From Streptomyces sp. NBC_00289 (GTDB lineage: Bacteria > Actinomycetota > Actinomycetes > Streptomycetales > Streptomycetaceae): a stretch of DNA of 64,000 nucleotides. The stretch lies in the NCBI RefSeq assembly GCF_041435115.1, contig NZ_CP108046.1:2480001-2544000 (forward strand). Reading direction: 5' to 3'. A model generated the notes under the pieces. The model made no database searches, was not told the DNA's origin, and was given only the letters and a program-made list of their open reading frames with translations. The position numbers and the translations under genes were made by a program. This document shows, piece by piece, positions 6,725 through 17,567 of this stretch (its first letter is position 1; each line of letters starts with the position of its first letter).

Positions 6725-9238
6725 TCAGCCGGTCGTGAAGGTGAAGTCGTCCACGTCGTACAGGGCGCCGGTGCCGCTCCCCTTGAAGACCAGGTAGAGC
6801 GTGGTCGTGCCGCGTGGCGCGCGGGACAGGCCGGCGGTGACGTCCTGGAAGGTCTCCCAGCCGCCGGTCACCGGGACGGTCGCCCTGCCGAGCAGGGTGC
6901 CGCGCACGGAACCGGCGCGGATCTCCAGCGTGCCGCCCGCGCCGCCCGAGGAGACGCGTGCGGTGATCTTCTTGGCGTTGCTCAGCACGTACGGCGTGAA
7001 GGAGATCCAGTCGCCGTTGTCGATGTCGCCCACCGTGTTGCCGCCGTGCGCGGTGTCCTTGGCGATGACCGAGACGCCGGAGGAGTCGCCGAAGTGCTCT
7101 GCCTGGCGGTGCCGGGGCTGGACCACGCTCTGGTCGTGCGTGGTGAGCGAGGCCTGGCCGCCGCCCCCGCCGTCGGTGTACTCGGCGTCGACGACACCGA
7201 AGATGTTGGCGTCGTCGTCGTGACCGCCGTCGGCGCTGGTCTGGAGGGTGCCGGTGCAGCCCTCGGCCGAGGTGATCGGGTGGCCGTGACTGTCGTGGCC
7301 GAGGACGAAGGTGACCTCGACCTTGGAGCAGTCGATGGTGCCGTCCTCCGGGTCGGTGACCCTCACCTTGAACGGGATGGCGTCACCGAAGCTGAACAGC
7401 GCGCCGTCCTCGGGGAGTTCGAGAGTGACCTTGGGCGCGTTGTTGCCCACCACGATCTGCACGCTCGCGCCACCGGTGCGGCCGGACGGGTCCTTGGCGG
7501 TCAGGGTCGCCGTGTAGGTGCCGTTCTTCTTGTACCTGTGCGTCGGGTTCGCCGCCGTCGACGTACCCCCGTCACCGAAGTCCCAGCTGTAGGTGAGGGC
7601 GTCGCCGTCCTTGTCGGTCGTGCCCGCGGAGGAGAAGCTCACCTTCATCGGTGCCTGGCCCGAGGTGCGGTTCGCCGCCGCCTGCGCGACCGGGGAGTGG
7701 CCGTCGGTGGCGTTCTCGATGCGGTACAGGGCGGAGTTCTCGTCGCCGCCGAACCAGGAGAGGCCGTAGTCCAGGACGTACAGCGCACCGTCCGGGCCGA
7801 AGGCCATGTCCATGATCTGGGTGCCGGTCCACGGGACGTCGTCGATCGACTGGACGGTGCCGCTGTCGTCGCTGCTGATCCGCTTGATCCAGCGGCGGCC
7901 GAACTCCCCGGCGAAGAAGTCGCCGTCGTAGGCCTCGGGGAACTTGACCGGTGAGTCGAGCGCTGCGTCGTAGTGGTAGACCGGGCCGCCCATCGGGGAC
8001 TCGGAGCCGTCGCCGAACTCGGGCACGGAGGCGCCGTCGTAGGGGATCCAGGCGGACTGGGCCGGGGGCAGGTCGGTCAGGCCGGTGTTGTGCGGTGAGG
8101 TGTTCTTCGGGGCGGCGCAGTCGAAGGCCGCTCCGGAGGTCCGCGTCGCGAAGTCGTAGTCGACGTAGGGGTCGTTGTCGCCGGTGCAGTAGGGCCAGCC
8201 GAAGTTGCCGGGGCCGGTGACCCGGGCGAACTCGACCTGGCCGGCCGGGCCGCGTGCCGGGTCGGCGGCGCCCGCGTCGGGGCCGTAGTCACCGACGTAG
8301 AGGATGCCGGTCTGCTTGTCGACGCTGAACCGGAACGGGTTGCGGAAGCCCATCGCGTAGATCTCGGGCCGTGTCCTGTCCGTGCCCGGCGCGAAGAGGT
8401 TGCCGTCGGGGATCGTGTACGACCCGTCGGCGGCGACCTTGATGCGCAGGATCTTGCCGCGCAGGTCGTTGGTGTTGCCGGCCGAACGCTGGGCGTCGAA
8501 GGCGGGGTTGCGGCCGTCGCGTTCGTCGAGGGGGCTGAAGCCGTCCGACTGGAAGGGGTTGGTGTCGTCGCCGGTCGACAGGTACAGGTTGCCGGCCGCG
8601 TCGAAGTCGATGTCGCCGCCCACGTGGCAGCACAGGCCGCGGGAGGCCCGCACGTCGAGGATCTTCTTCTCGCTGGCGGTGTCGAGGGTGCCGTCGGTCT
8701 TCAGGAAGAAGCGGGACAGGCGGTTGACGCCGTCGAAGGGCGCGAAGTCGGCCGCGGTGCCGGTCTCGGGTGCGTCGCCCACCGGGGTGTCCAACGGGGG
8801 TGCGTAGTAGAGGTAGATGAAGCGGTTGTCGGTGAATCCGGGGTCGACGCCGACGCCCTGGAGGCCTTCCTCGTCGTGGGTGTAGACGTCGAGTCTGCCG
8901 GCCAGGCGGGTGTTGCCGGCGGCGTCGGTGATGCGGAGTTCGCCGTCGCGCGAGGTGTGCAGGACCGAGCGGTCGGGGAGGACGGCGAGCGACATGGGCT
9001 CGCCGACCTCCGTCTCGCCCTTGGCGAGGGTGACCTGCTGGAAGTCCTCGGCGGCCGCGGTGCCGGCCGCCGGCGTGCCCGCGTCGCTGACCGCCGCGCC
9101 GGCCTGGGGGGCGGCGAAGGTCAGGGACGCGCCCGCGAGCAGGGCGCCGCTGAGCAGGGCGACCGCTTTGCGGAAGGTGCGGCGTCGGCTGCGGGTCTCG
9201 TATCTGTCGGTGCGGGTGATGGTGTCGTTCCCGTGCAC
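6725..9238 (-). CDS. Secreted PQQ-type glucose/sorbosone dehydrogenase with PKD and CBM6 domains
   Basis: 837 residues from a GTG at 9238 preceded by GGAGG; the frame is open further upstream but without a ribosome site. A twin-Arg-like region (RSRRRTFRKAVALLSGALL) and an AAPQAGAA cleavage site indicate export, possibly by Tat. Residues about 70-520 are a six-bladed propeller of the soluble quinoprotein sugar-dehydrogenase family (EEGLQGVGVDPGF, HVGGDIDFDAAGNLYLSTGD, YAMGFRNPFRFSVD, FGWPYCTGDN). Then a PKD domain (YSWDFGDGGTS) and a C-terminal CBM6 (HGGNTVGDIDNGDWISF). It should oxidise a sugar or an oligosaccharide end outside the cell while bound to polysaccharide. It sits between the isomerase and the ThuA/DUF1080 lipoprotein in one transcription unit. 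Confidence 0.85.
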   Translation of the reverse strand: MHGNDTITRTDRYETRSRRRTFRKAVALLSGALLAGASLTFAAPQAGAAVSDAGTPAAGTAAAEDFQQVTLAKGETEVGEPMSLAVLPDRSVLHTSRDGELRITDAAGNTRLAGRLDVYTHDEEGLQGVGVDPGFTDNRFIYLYYAPPLDTPVGDAPETGTAADFAPFDGVNRLSRFFLKTDGTLDTASEKKILDVRASRGLCCHVGGDIDFDAAGNLYLSTGDDTNPFQSDGFSPLDERDGRNPAFDAQRSAGNTNDLRGKILRIKVAADGSYTIPDGNLFAPGTDRTRPEIYAMGFRNPFRFSVDKQTGILYVGDYGPDAGAADPARGPAGQVEFARVTGPGNFGWPYCTGDNDPYVDYDFATRTSGAAFDCAAPKNTSPHNTGLTDLPPAQSAWIPYDGASVPEFGDGSESPMGGPVYHYDAALDSPVKFPEAYDGDFFAGEFGRRWIKRISSDDSGTVQSIDDVPWTGTQIMDMAFGPDGALYVLDYGLSWFGGDENSALYRIENATDGHSPVAQAAANRTSGQAPMKVSFSSAGTTDKDGDALTYSWDFGDGGTSTAANPTHRYKKNGTYTATLTAKDPSGRTGGASVQIVVGNNAPKVTLELPEDGALFSFGDAIPFKVRVTDPEDGTIDCSKVEVTFVLGHDSHGHPITSAEGCTGTLQTSADGGHDDDANIFGVVDAEYTDGGGGGQASLTTHDQSVVQPRHRQAEHFGDSSGVSVIAKDTAHGGNTVGDIDNGDWISFTPYVLSNAKKITARVSSGGAGGTLEIRAGSVRGTLLGRATVPVTGGWETFQDVTAGLSRAPRGTTTLYLVFKGSGTGALYDVDDFTFTTG

Positions 9239-9315
9239 GGGTGCCTCCGGAAAGGGGCTGGTTGTACGGGCGGGTGCGGTCCGCCGGGATGCGCCGTCAT
9301 CCCGGAACTGACGTA

Positions 9316-9334
9316 CGCCAACGCGGGGTTGGCG
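9316..9334 (-). terminator. Short intercistronic hairpin
   Basis: CGCCAAC and GTTGGCG form a 7-bp stem with a five-base loop two bases after the TAA stop of the isomerase gene. It may be a weak terminator or an mRNA-end stabiliser between the intracellular enzymes and the two secreted proteins. Confidence 0.4.
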
Positions 9335-9336
9335 AG

Positions 9337-10344
<1,008 letters not shown>

Positions 10345-10357
10345 TCGCGAGTCCTCC

Positions 10358-11566
10358 TCAGACCGCTAGGGGTGTGTAGACGGAGTTCTTCTCGGCGCTC
10401 TCCTCGACGGCCGCCAGCACGCGCTGAACCTGGAGTCCGTCGGCGAAGGAGGGTTCGGGCCGGCGGCCCTCGGCGACGGCGAGGACCATGTCACGGGCCT
10501 GGTGGACGAAGGTGTGCTCGTAGCCCAGGCCGTGGCCCGGCGGCCACCAGGCGCTCAGGTAGGGGTGGTCGGGTTCGGTGACGAGGATGCGGCGGAAGCC
10601 GGCGTGCGTCCCGGGTTCCCTGCCGTCGTGGTACGACAGCTCGTTGAGGCGTTCGAGGTCGAAGGCCAGCGAGCCTCGGTCACCGTTGAGTTCGATGCGC
10701 AGCGCGTTCTTGCGGCCGGTGGCGTACCGGGTGGCCTCGAAGGAGGCCAGGGCGCCGGAGGTGAAGCGGCCGGTGAAGACCGCGGCGTCGTCCACGGTGA
10801 CCTGTCCGGTGCCGGCGGCCGAGCCGGCGGACAGTCCGCTGGTCGCGCCGACGGGCAGCGGCCGTTCCCGCACGAAGGTCTGGGTGAGCGCCGAGACGCC
10901 GGCCAGCTGTTCCCCCGCCAGGTACTGCGCGAGGTCGACGACGTGGGCCCCGAGGTCACCGAGCGCTCCCGACCCGGCCTGCTCCTTGCGCAGCCGCCAG
11001 GTCAGCGGGAACTGCGGGTCCACCAGCCAGTCCTGGAGGTAGGAGACCCGCACGTGCCGCAGGGTGCCGAGCCGGCCCTCGGCGACCATCGAACGGGCCA
11101 GCGTGGTGGCCGGCACCCGCCGGTAGTTGAATCCCACCATCGCCAACTGACCGCGTGCGTACGCCGCTTCGGCCGCCGCGGTCATCACCTCGGCCTCCGC
11201 GACGGTGTTCGCGAGGGGTTTCTCGCACAGCACGTGCTTGCCGGCGGCGAGCGCGGCGACGGCGATCTCGGCGTGGCTGTCGCCGGGGGTGCAGATGTCG
11301 ACGAGATCGACGTCGTCGCGCTCGATCAGGGCGCGCCAGTCGGTCTCGGCCGCCGCCCAGCCGTGCCGGTCGGCCGCCGCGCGCACGGCGGTCGCGTCCC
11401 GTCCGCAGATCGCGGCCAGTACCGGGCGCCGGGGCAGGTCGAAGACGCGGCCCGCGGTGCGCCAGCCCTGGGAGTGGGCGGCACCCATGAAGGCGTAGCC
11501 GACCATGCCGACGCCGAGCGGCGGCTTCTCGCTGTCTGCTTCCTGCGGCTGCTGCGGCTGTCCCAT
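10358..11566 (-). CDS. Gfo/Idh/MocA family sugar oxidoreductase
   Basis: 402 residues from the ATG at 11566, which has GGAGGACC just upstream. The N-terminal Rossmann domain has [18 protein letters not shown], then [12 protein letters not shown] and the signature CEKPLANT with the catalytic-region Lys, followed by [10 protein letters not shown] and [15 protein letters not shown], the usual substrate-side motif of the family. These enzymes use NAD(P) to oxidise or reduce sugars and inositols at a ring carbon. The neighbours (an isomerase, a sugar ABC importer and a DUF1080 lipoprotein) suggest a role in making or processing 3-keto sugars. Confidence 0.9.
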   Translation of the reverse strand: MGQPQQPQEADSEKPPLGVGMVGYAFMGAAHSQGWRTAGRVFDLPRRPVLAAICGRDATAVRAAADRHGWAAAETDWRALIERDDVDLVDICTPGDSHAEIAVAALAAGKHVLCEKPLANTVAEAEVMTAAAEAAYARGQLAMVGFNYRRVPATTLARSMVAEGRLGTLRHVRVSYLQDWLVDPQFPLTWRLRKEQAGSGALGDLGAHVVDLAQYLAGEQLAGVSALTQTFVRERPLPVGATSGLSAGSAAGTGQVTVDDAAVFTGRFTSGALASFEATRYATGRKNALRIELNGDRGSLAFDLERLNELSYHDGREPGTHAGFRRILVTEPDHPYLSAWWPPGHGLGYEHTFVHQARDMVLAVAEGRRPEPSFADGLQVQRVLAAVEESAEKNSVYTPLAV

Positions 11567-11625
11567 GCGGAAGGTCCTCCTCGTCCTCGTCGGGGTGGCG
11601 CCGTGGGGGGTGCGGGGGGAACGGG

Positions 11626-12687
11626 TCACTTGAAGCCGGTGGACATGTACTGGTCGACGTTGTCCTTGTCGACGACGGCCGAGTAGAGCGTCAGCGAGGC
11701 CGGGATCTCGAACTCGGCGAGGCCGCCGACGCCCTTGCCCTGGCCGAGGGCCCGGGCGAGGTCGATCGCCGAGGCGGCCATGGTCGGCGGGTAGAGCACG
11801 GTCGCCTTCAGGACGCCGTTGTCCTGCTTGATGGCCTGGAAGGCGGAGAGCGCGCCCGCTCCGCCGACCATCAGGAAGCCGTCGCGCCCGGCCTGCTCGA
11901 CGGCGCGCAGGGCGCCCACGCCCTGGTCGTCGTCGTGGTTCCACACCGCGTCGAACTTCGGCTGCGCCTGGAGGAGTTGGGCCATCTTGGCCTGGCCCGA
12001 CTCGACGGTGAAGTCGGCGGCCTGGCGGGCGACCTTCTTGATGTTGGGGTAGTTCTTCAGCGCGTCGTCGAAGCCCTGGGTGCGCTGCTTGGTCAGCTCC
12101 AGGTTGTCCAGGCCGGCCAGCTCGATGACGCGGGCGCCGGACTTGCCCTTGAGTTTCTCGCCGATGTAGTTGCCGGCGTTCAGGCCCATGCCGTAGTTGT
12201 CGCCGCCGATCCAGCAGCGGTAGGCCTGCGGGGTGTTGAAGATCCGGTCGAGGTTGACGACCGGGATGCCCGCGCGCATCGCCTTGAGGCCGACCTGGGT
12301 GAGCGCCTTGCCGTCGGCGGGCAGCACCACCAGGACGTCGACCTTCTTGTTGATCAGGGTCTCGATCTGGCCGATCTGCGCGGCGGTGTCGTTGGAGCCC
12401 TCGGTGATCTCCAGGGTGACGTCCGAGTACTTCTTGGCGCGGTTCTCGGCGTTGTCGTTGATGGCGTTGAGCCAGCCGTGGTCGGCCTGCGGGCCGGCGA
12501 AGCCGATGGTGACGTGCTTGCCGGGCTTGTCGTCGGTGGCGGCCGGCTGGTCGTCGGCGGCCGGCTCGTCCTTGGCCTCGTTACTCGTGCAACCGGCGAG
12601 GAGGACACCGGCCGAGGCGGCCGCGGTCCCGAAGAGCATTCCTCTGCGACTGGTGAGACGGCTCGTGCGGCTCGTGAGTTCTGGCAT
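11626..12687 (-). CDS. Sugar ABC transporter substrate-binding lipoprotein
   Basis: 353 residues. The ATG at 12687 has AGGAAAGGG nine bases upstream. The N terminus carries RRGMLFG and a lipobox LLAGC, so the mature protein is a membrane-anchored lipoprotein. The rest is a periplasmic-binding-protein type 1 fold like RbsB: TIGFAGPQADHGWLNAI, VDVLVVLPADGKAL, GIPVVNLDRIF, GGDNYGMGLNAG and FDAVWNHDDDQGVGALRAV. It delivers a monosaccharide or small sugar to the permease encoded 17 bases upstream in the operon. Confidence 0.92.
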   Translation of the reverse strand: MPELTSRTSRLTSRRGMLFGTAAASAGVLLAGCTSNEAKDEPAADDQPAATDDKPGKHVTIGFAGPQADHGWLNAINDNAENRAKKYSDVTLEITEGSNDTAAQIGQIETLINKKVDVLVVLPADGKALTQVGLKAMRAGIPVVNLDRIFNTPQAYRCWIGGDNYGMGLNAGNYIGEKLKGKSGARVIELAGLDNLELTKQRTQGFDDALKNYPNIKKVARQAADFTVESGQAKMAQLLQAQPKFDAVWNHDDDQGVGALRAVEQAGRDGFLMVGGAGALSAFQAIKQDNGVLKATVLYPPTMAASAIDLARALGQGKGVGGLAEFEIPASLTLYSAVVDKDNVDQYMSTGFK

Positions 12688-12704
12688 GGCGGTGAACCCT
12701 TTCC

Positions 12705-13724
12705 TCAGGTCGTGCTCGCGGTACGGCGCTGGACCAGCACGGCGGCGACGATGATCGCGCCCTTGGCGATCTGCTGGACGTCGCTCTGCAGGTTGTTCAG
12801 GGCGAAGAGGTTGGTGATCGTGGTGAAGATCAGGACGCCGATCACGGAGCCGGTGATGGTGCCGCGGCCCCCGCTGAGCAGCGTGCCGCCGATGATCGCG
12901 GCCGCGATGGCGTCGAGTTCGTACAGGTTGCCGTTGGTGTTCTGGCCGGAGCCGGACAGGATGATCAGCAGGAAGGCGGCGATGCCGCAGCACAGTCCGG
13001 ACAGCAGGTAGAGGTAGAGGCGCTGGCGGCGTACGTCGATGCCGGCCAGCCGGGCCGCCTCCGCGTTGCCGCCGACGGCGACCGTGCGACGCCCGAAGGT
13101 GGTGCGGTTGAGCACCAGCCAGCCGATGACCGTGACGAGGGCGAAGACCAGCACCAGGGGCGGGATGCCGAGGACGTAGGAGTCGCGCTCGCCCAGTTTC
13201 AGGATGTTGTCCACCGTGACGATCTGGGTGCGGCCGTCGGTGATCTGGAGGGCGAGGCCGCGCGCGGAGGCCAGCATGGCGAGCGTGGCGATGAACGGGA
13301 CCACCCCGCCGTACGCGATGAGCAGTCCGTTGACCAGGCCGCAGCCGAGGCCGACGAGCACCGCGGTGAGGAGGATGCCGCCGAAGCCGTAGTCCTGTGT
13401 GGCGAGGGTGGTCGCCCACACCGAGGCGAGGGCGACGATCGCGCCGACGGACAGGTCGATGCCGCCGGAGGTGATGACGAAGGTCATGCCGACGGTGACG
13501 ACGCCGATCACGGAGCCCTGGGTGAGGACGAGTTGGAGGTTGCGGGTGTCGAGGAACTCGTCGGGTTTGGTGATGCCGCCGATGAGGATCAGGGCGGCGA
13601 GCACGCCGAGGAGGGAGAGGGTGCGCAGGTCGGCGCGGGCGACGAGGCCGCGCCAGGCGGGCGCCTCACTCGTCGCCGGCAGTTTGCCGGCGCTGTCCCT
13701 GGGCGGGGAGACGGGCTGCGTCAT
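12705..13724 (-). CDS. Sugar ABC transporter permease (RbsC-like)
   Basis: 339 residues with about eight to ten hydrophobic segments and the BPD_transp_2 features GMTFVITSGGIDLSVGAIVAL and GGNAEAARLAGIDV, both conserved in ribose/xylose-type permeases. It forms the membrane channel of the importer together with the ATPase gene, with which it shares a four-base ATGA overlap, and with the binding lipoprotein downstream. Confidence 0.93.
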   Translation of the reverse strand: MTQPVSPPRDSAGKLPATSEAPAWRGLVARADLRTLSLLGVLAALILIGGITKPDEFLDTRNLQLVLTQGSVIGVVTVGMTFVITSGGIDLSVGAIVALASVWATTLATQDYGFGGILLTAVLVGLGCGLVNGLLIAYGGVVPFIATLAMLASARGLALQITDGRTQIVTVDNILKLGERDSYVLGIPPLVLVFALVTVIGWLVLNRTTFGRRTVAVGGNAEAARLAGIDVRRQRLYLYLLSGLCCGIAAFLLIILSGSGQNTNGNLYELDAIAAAIIGGTLLSGGRGTITGSVIGVLIFTTITNLFALNNLQSDVQQIAKGAIIVAAVLVQRRTASTT

Positions 13725-15238
13725 GATGCCGGGCTTCCTTCCATCACCAGGTCGAGGACACGGTGTTCGTCGAGTTCGCGGGCGGGAGCCGTGTGGACGA
13801 CCCGGCCTTCCCGCAGGACCAGGACGCGGTCGGCGAGGCCGAGCACCTCGGGCACCTCGCTGGAGACCAGGAGCACGGCGAGGCCTTCGTTCGCCAGTCG
13901 ACGGACGACTGCATACAGTTCGGCGCGGGCTCCGACGTCGACACCGCGCGTGGGCTCGTCGAGCAGCAGAACCCGGCAGCCGCGCAGCAGCCAGCGGGCC
14001 AGGACGGCCTTCTGCTGGTTGCCTCCGGACAGGGTGCGGACCGGTACGGAGGGGTTGTCGGGCCGCAGCGACAGCTCACGCGTCGCCGCCCGCGCCGCGC
14101 CCAGTTCGGCCCGGCGGTCGATCCAGCCCCCGCGCGAGAAGCGGGACATGGAGGACACCGAGACGTTGCGGGTGACGGACTCCAGCATCAGCAGCGCCTG
14201 AGCCTTGCGCTCCTCGGGAGCGAGACCGAGCCCTGCCCGTACGGCGGCCCGTACGCTGCCGGGCCGAAGCGGGCGCCCGTCGACCCGCACGTGACCGGCG
14301 GTGGGCTTGCGGGCGCCGTAGATCGTCTCCAGGATCTCGGAGCGTCCGGAGCCGACCAGTCCGGCGAGTCCGACGATCTCGCCGGGGCGCAGGGTGAGGT
14401 CGATCGGCTCGAACTCCCCCTGCCGGGCGAGCCCTTGGACCTCCAGGACCGCGGTGCCGGCCGCCGGGGAGGCGGGCCGCTCGGGGAAGGCGTACTCGAC
14501 GTTGCGTCCGGTCATCAGGGCGACGACCTCGCGCGTCGGGGTCGCCTTCGCGGGCAGTCCGCCGGCCACCGCCCGTCCGTCCTTGAGCACGGTCACCCGG
14601 TCGCCGATGCGGCGGATCTCCTCCAGCCGGTGCGAGATGTAGACGACGGCGACACCGTCCGCGGTGAGGTCGCCGACGATCCGGAAGAGGTTGTCGACCT
14701 CGTCCGGGTCGAGGGCGGCGGACGGCTCGTCCATCACGATGAGCCGTACGTCGTGGGAGAGCGCCCGGGCCATGGACACGATCTGCTGCTGGGCCGCCGG
14801 CAGTTCCCCGACGAGACGGGCCGGGTCGATCTCCGGGTGCCCCAGCCGGTGCAGCAGCGCGGTGGTCGAGGCGCGTGCCGCCTTCCCCCGTACGACGAAT
14901 CCGGCGGTCGTGGGTTCGTGGCCGAGGTGGACGTTCTCGGCCACCGACAGGTGCTCCACCAGGTCGAGTTCCTGGTAGATGGTGGCGATGCCGAGGCGCA
15001 TGGCGGCGATCGGTGAGCGGAGCGTGACCGGTTCGCCGCGCCAGTGGATGGTGCCGGTGTCGGGCTGGTGGGCGCCGGCCAGGACCTTGATGAGGGTGGA
15101 CTTGCCGGCGCCGTTCTGGCCGAGCAGGCAGTGCACTTCGCCGGCCTGGACGTCGAGGTCGACGCCGTCGAGGGCTCGGACTCCGGGAAAGGACTTGGTG
15201 ATGCCGGACATGCTGAGCAGCGGTGGTTGTGGAGCCAT
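13721..15238 (-). CDS. Sugar ABC transporter ATPase with two nucleotide-binding domains (RbsA/MglA-like)
   Basis: 505 residues with two fused ABC domains. Domain 1 has Walker A GQNGAGKST and Walker B LIVMDEPSAAL, but its signature is degenerate (LPAAQQQ). Domain 2 has a degenerate Walker A (GLVGSGRSE), an intact LSGGNQQK signature and VLLLDEPTRGVDVGA. This asymmetry is usual for the CUT2 sugar-importer ATPases. First gene of the operon 15238 to 5386; the 141 bases between it and the ROK gene must hold the promoter unless transcription comes from further upstream. Confidence 0.94.
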   Translation of the reverse strand: MAPQPPLLSMSGITKSFPGVRALDGVDLDVQAGEVHCLLGQNGAGKSTLIKVLAGAHQPDTGTIHWRGEPVTLRSPIAAMRLGIATIYQELDLVEHLSVAENVHLGHEPTTAGFVVRGKAARASTTALLHRLGHPEIDPARLVGELPAAQQQIVSMARALSHDVRLIVMDEPSAALDPDEVDNLFRIVGDLTADGVAVVYISHRLEEIRRIGDRVTVLKDGRAVAGGLPAKATPTREVVALMTGRNVEYAFPERPASPAAGTAVLEVQGLARQGEFEPIDLTLRPGEIVGLAGLVGSGRSEILETIYGARKPTAGHVRVDGRPLRPGSVRAAVRAGLGLAPEERKAQALLMLESVTRNVSVSSMSRFSRGGWIDRRAELGAARAATRELSLRPDNPSVPVRTLSGGNQQKAVLARWLLRGCRVLLLDEPTRGVDVGARAELYAVVRRLANEGLAVLLVSSEVPEVLGLADRVLVLREGRVVHTAPARELDEHRVLDLVMEGSPAS

Positions 15239-15379
15239 GCGGTGTCCCCTTGGCGGGCGTGCGGGCCGGTTTAAGGGTGTGCGTGCCCGGCGGGTGTTTT
15301 CGGGCAGGGCGGAGCAGGGCGCTGTGCTGGTGAGCTTGTGGCGGGGCGGGGCAGGCCGGGGCGAGTCGGGTCGGGTCGG

Positions 15380-16570
15380 TCAGGCGGGTGAGAAGAGGTG
15401 GTCGCTGATGAGCCGGGCCGCGCCGATGACTCCGGCGGTGGGCCCCAACTCCCCGAGGACGATGGGCAGGTTGCCGGTCGCGAGCGGGAGTGACTGGCGG
15501 TAGACCTGGGTGCGGATGGCGGCCAGCAGGGTGTGGCCGAGACCGGTCACCCCGCCGCCGATCACCACCAGGCCCGGGTTGAAGAAGCTGACCAGGCCGG
15601 CGATGACCTGCCCGACGCGGTCGCCGCCCTCGCGGATCAGGTCGAGCGCGGTGGCGTCGCCCGCGGCGGCCGCGGCGGCGACATCGATCGCGCTGAGGGT
15701 GCCGTTCGCCTCCAGCCGGGCGGCGAGTTCGTCGGAGAGCCCCTGCCGGACCGCCTCCATGGCGTCCCGGGCCAGAGCGGCCCCGCTGAAGTGGGCCTCC
15801 AGGCATCCCCGGTTTCCGCAGGCGCACGGACGGCCGTCGGGCACCGCCTGGATGTGCCCGATGTCCCCCGCGCTGCCGGTCGCACCGCGGTGGACCTCGC
15901 CGCCGACGACGATGCCGCAGCCGATACCGGTGCCGATCTTGACGCAGAGGAAGTCGCCCACGGAACGGGCGACGCCCGCGTGCTGCTCCCCCAGCGCCAT
16001 CAGGTTCACGTCGTTGTCGACCATGACCGGGCAGCCGAGGTCCTGGCTGAGCGCCTCCCGTACAGGGAAGCCGTCCCAGCCCGGCATGATCGGCGGAGCC
16101 ACCGGGACGCCCTCGGGGAAGCGGACCGGCCCCGGCACGCCGATGCCGGCGCCGTCGAAGCCCTCCGCGAGGCCGGACGCTCTCAACTTCGCTGCCATGG
16201 AAAGGACTTGCTCGAACACCGCGACCGGGCCCTCGCGCACGTCCATGGGCTGGTTGAGGTGCCCCAGCACCTCAAGTTCGGCGTTGGTGACCGCCACGTC
16301 GACCGAGGTCGCGCCGATGTCCACGCCGAGGAGGCGCAGGGCCGGCGCGAGCCGGATGTTGTGGGAACGGCGTCCGCCGCGGGAGGCGGCCAGGCCGTCG
16401 GCCACGACCAGGCCGGTCTCCAGGAGCCGGTCCACCTCCACGGCCAGTTTCGACCGGGACAGGTCCACCTGGTCACCCAGTTGCGCACGGGAGTTGGGGC
16501 CTCCGTCGCGCAACAGCTTGAGCAGCCGGGCCTGATGTGCGTTCGCGGGTCGCGCCGTCATGCGCCTCAC
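15380..16570 (-). CDS. ROK-family transcriptional regulator
   Basis: 396 residues if started at the GTG at 16570, which lies five bases after GGAGG; the ATG at 16561 is an alternative. The N-terminal winged helix (NAHQARLLKLLRDGG, SRAQLGDQVDLSRSKLAVEV) precedes a sugar-kinase-like ROK domain with LLGVDIGATSVDVAV, VDNDVNLMALGE, GTGIGCGIVVGG and the zinc-binding CACGNRGCLEAHFSG. ROK repressors respond to sugars. It is transcribed in the same direction as, and directly ahead of, the sugar ABC operon, so control of that operon is likely. Confidence 0.9.
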   Translation of the reverse strand: MRRMTARPANAHQARLLKLLRDGGPNSRAQLGDQVDLSRSKLAVEVDRLLETGLVVADGLAASRGGRRSHNIRLAPALRLLGVDIGATSVDVAVTNAELEVLGHLNQPMDVREGPVAVFEQVLSMAAKLRASGLAEGFDGAGIGVPGPVRFPEGVPVAPPIMPGWDGFPVREALSQDLGCPVMVDNDVNLMALGEQHAGVARSVGDFLCVKIGTGIGCGIVVGGEVHRGATGSAGDIGHIQAVPDGRPCACGNRGCLEAHFSGAALARDAMEAVRQGLSDELAARLEANGTLSAIDVAAAAAAGDATALDLIREGGDRVGQVIAGLVSFFNPGLVVIGGGVTGLGHTLLAAIRTQVYRQSLPLATGNLPIVLGELGPTAGVIGAARLISDHLFSPA

Positions 16571-16726
16571 GATCCCCTCCCGCCTCAATCAGCCATGTGG
16601 TGCCGGGCTTTCGAGGGGAACGTAGCAGCGGCTGCCGAACCTGGGAAGAAGCTGTGCACGGATTGCTGCGAACTTTCTCCACTCTCAGGACAAAGAAATC
16701 CGCCGTGCTCCACCAGGGCAGACGGG

Positions 16727-16761
16727 ACGGGGCGCGGTGCGGTGTCCGCACCGCGCCCCGT
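16727..16761 (-). terminator. Hairpin terminator after the GntR gene
   Basis: A perfect 16-bp stem (ACGGGGCGCGGTGCGG and its complement) closed by a TGT loop, 35 bases past the GntR-family stop. It ends GntR transcription before the ROK gene. Confidence 0.8.
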
Positions 16762-16796
16762 TCGTGCGCGTTCGTACTCTTCTGCCCGGCGCGCCG

Positions 16797-17474
16797 TCAG
16801 GATTTCGCGCGGGCGTGGTACGAGCGCCGGGTGTGCTCGGTGTGCTCGCGCATCAGCTGGGTGGCGCGCTGCTCGTCCCGCTGCGCGATCGCGCCGATCA
16901 GCTCGCGGTGTTCGATCCAGGACTCGTGTCCGCGCTGCCGCGCGACCGGCGTGTAGTACCAGCGGACCCGGCGGTCGACCTGCGCGGCGAGTTCGGCGAG
17001 CACCGCGTTGCCGGCGAGCTCCATGACCTTCGCGTGGAAGCGGGCGTTGAGGGTGACGGCGGTGTCCACGTCGTCGGAGGCGACGGCCTTGAGTCCTTGG
17101 GCGAGCAGGTCGTCCAGGGCGTCGATGCCGGCGCTGTTCGCGTTCGCCGCGGCGAGCCGGGCCGCCTCGGCCTCGAGCAGCGTACGGACGGTGAGGAGCT
17201 GGTCGGCCTCCTCCTCGGTCGGCTCGTGCACGAACGCGCCCTGGGCGGGCCGCAGATCGACCCAGCCCTCGGTGTTCAGCCGCTGGAGCGCCTCCCGCAC
17301 CGGCTGGCGGGAGACACCGAGATGGCCGGCGAGTTCGCTCTCGACGAGATGCTGGCCGGGCTGCAGGGCTCGGGTGGTGATGAGTTCGAGCAGCGCCTCG
17401 TAGACGCGGTCGCGCAGCGGACCGGGCCGTTCGAGCTTGGGCACCGCTCCCTGCGGCAGTCCTGGCGACAACAT
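16797..17474 (-). CDS. GntR-family regulator, FadR/FCD subfamily
   Basis: 225 residues. The ATG at 17474 follows a GGAGGGGG site; a GTG one codon earlier is also possible. The winged helix spans about residues 20-85 (LRDRVYEALLELITTRAL, ESELAGHLGVSRQPVREAL, GWVDLRPAQGAFV). The all-helical FCD ligand domain follows, with the Asp/His metal ligands expected in NARFHAKVMELAG and ESWIEHRELIGAI. FCD regulators bind short dyads and respond to carboxylic acids. Its own promoter region and the divergent MFS/formate operon promoter share a 13-base motif, so it may regulate both. Confidence 0.9.
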   Translation of the reverse strand: MLSPGLPQGAVPKLERPGPLRDRVYEALLELITTRALQPGQHLVESELAGHLGVSRQPVREALQRLNTEGWVDLRPAQGAFVHEPTEEEADQLLTVRTLLEAEAARLAAANANSAGIDALDDLLAQGLKAVASDDVDTAVTLNARFHAKVMELAGNAVLAELAAQVDRRVRWYYTPVARQRGHESWIEHRELIGAIAQRDEQRATQLMREHTEHTRRSYHARAKS

Positions 17475-17545
17475 CACGGTCCCCCTCCTGGGCGACGCCG
17501 GGTGCCGCGGCTGAAGAGCACGTGTCCGCGGCGTCACGGTCACTG

Positions 17546-17565
17546 GACAACCAGTATCGATTGTC
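17546..17565. promoter_or_regulatory. Inverted repeat GACAA-N10-TTGTC ahead of the GntR gene
   Basis: Five-base arms at 17546-17550 and 17561-17565, about 70 bases upstream of the GntR start. It is placed as an operator or promoter element, possibly for autoregulation. Confidence 0.4.
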
Positions 17566-17567
17566 TT

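Noticed and set aside
11567..11944. Longer N terminus for the Gfo/Idh/MocA enzyme
   Set aside because: The extension is antisense-like Arg/Gly sequence overlapping the binding-lipoprotein gene. The ATG at 11566 has a strong ribosome site and starts at the Rossmann fold.
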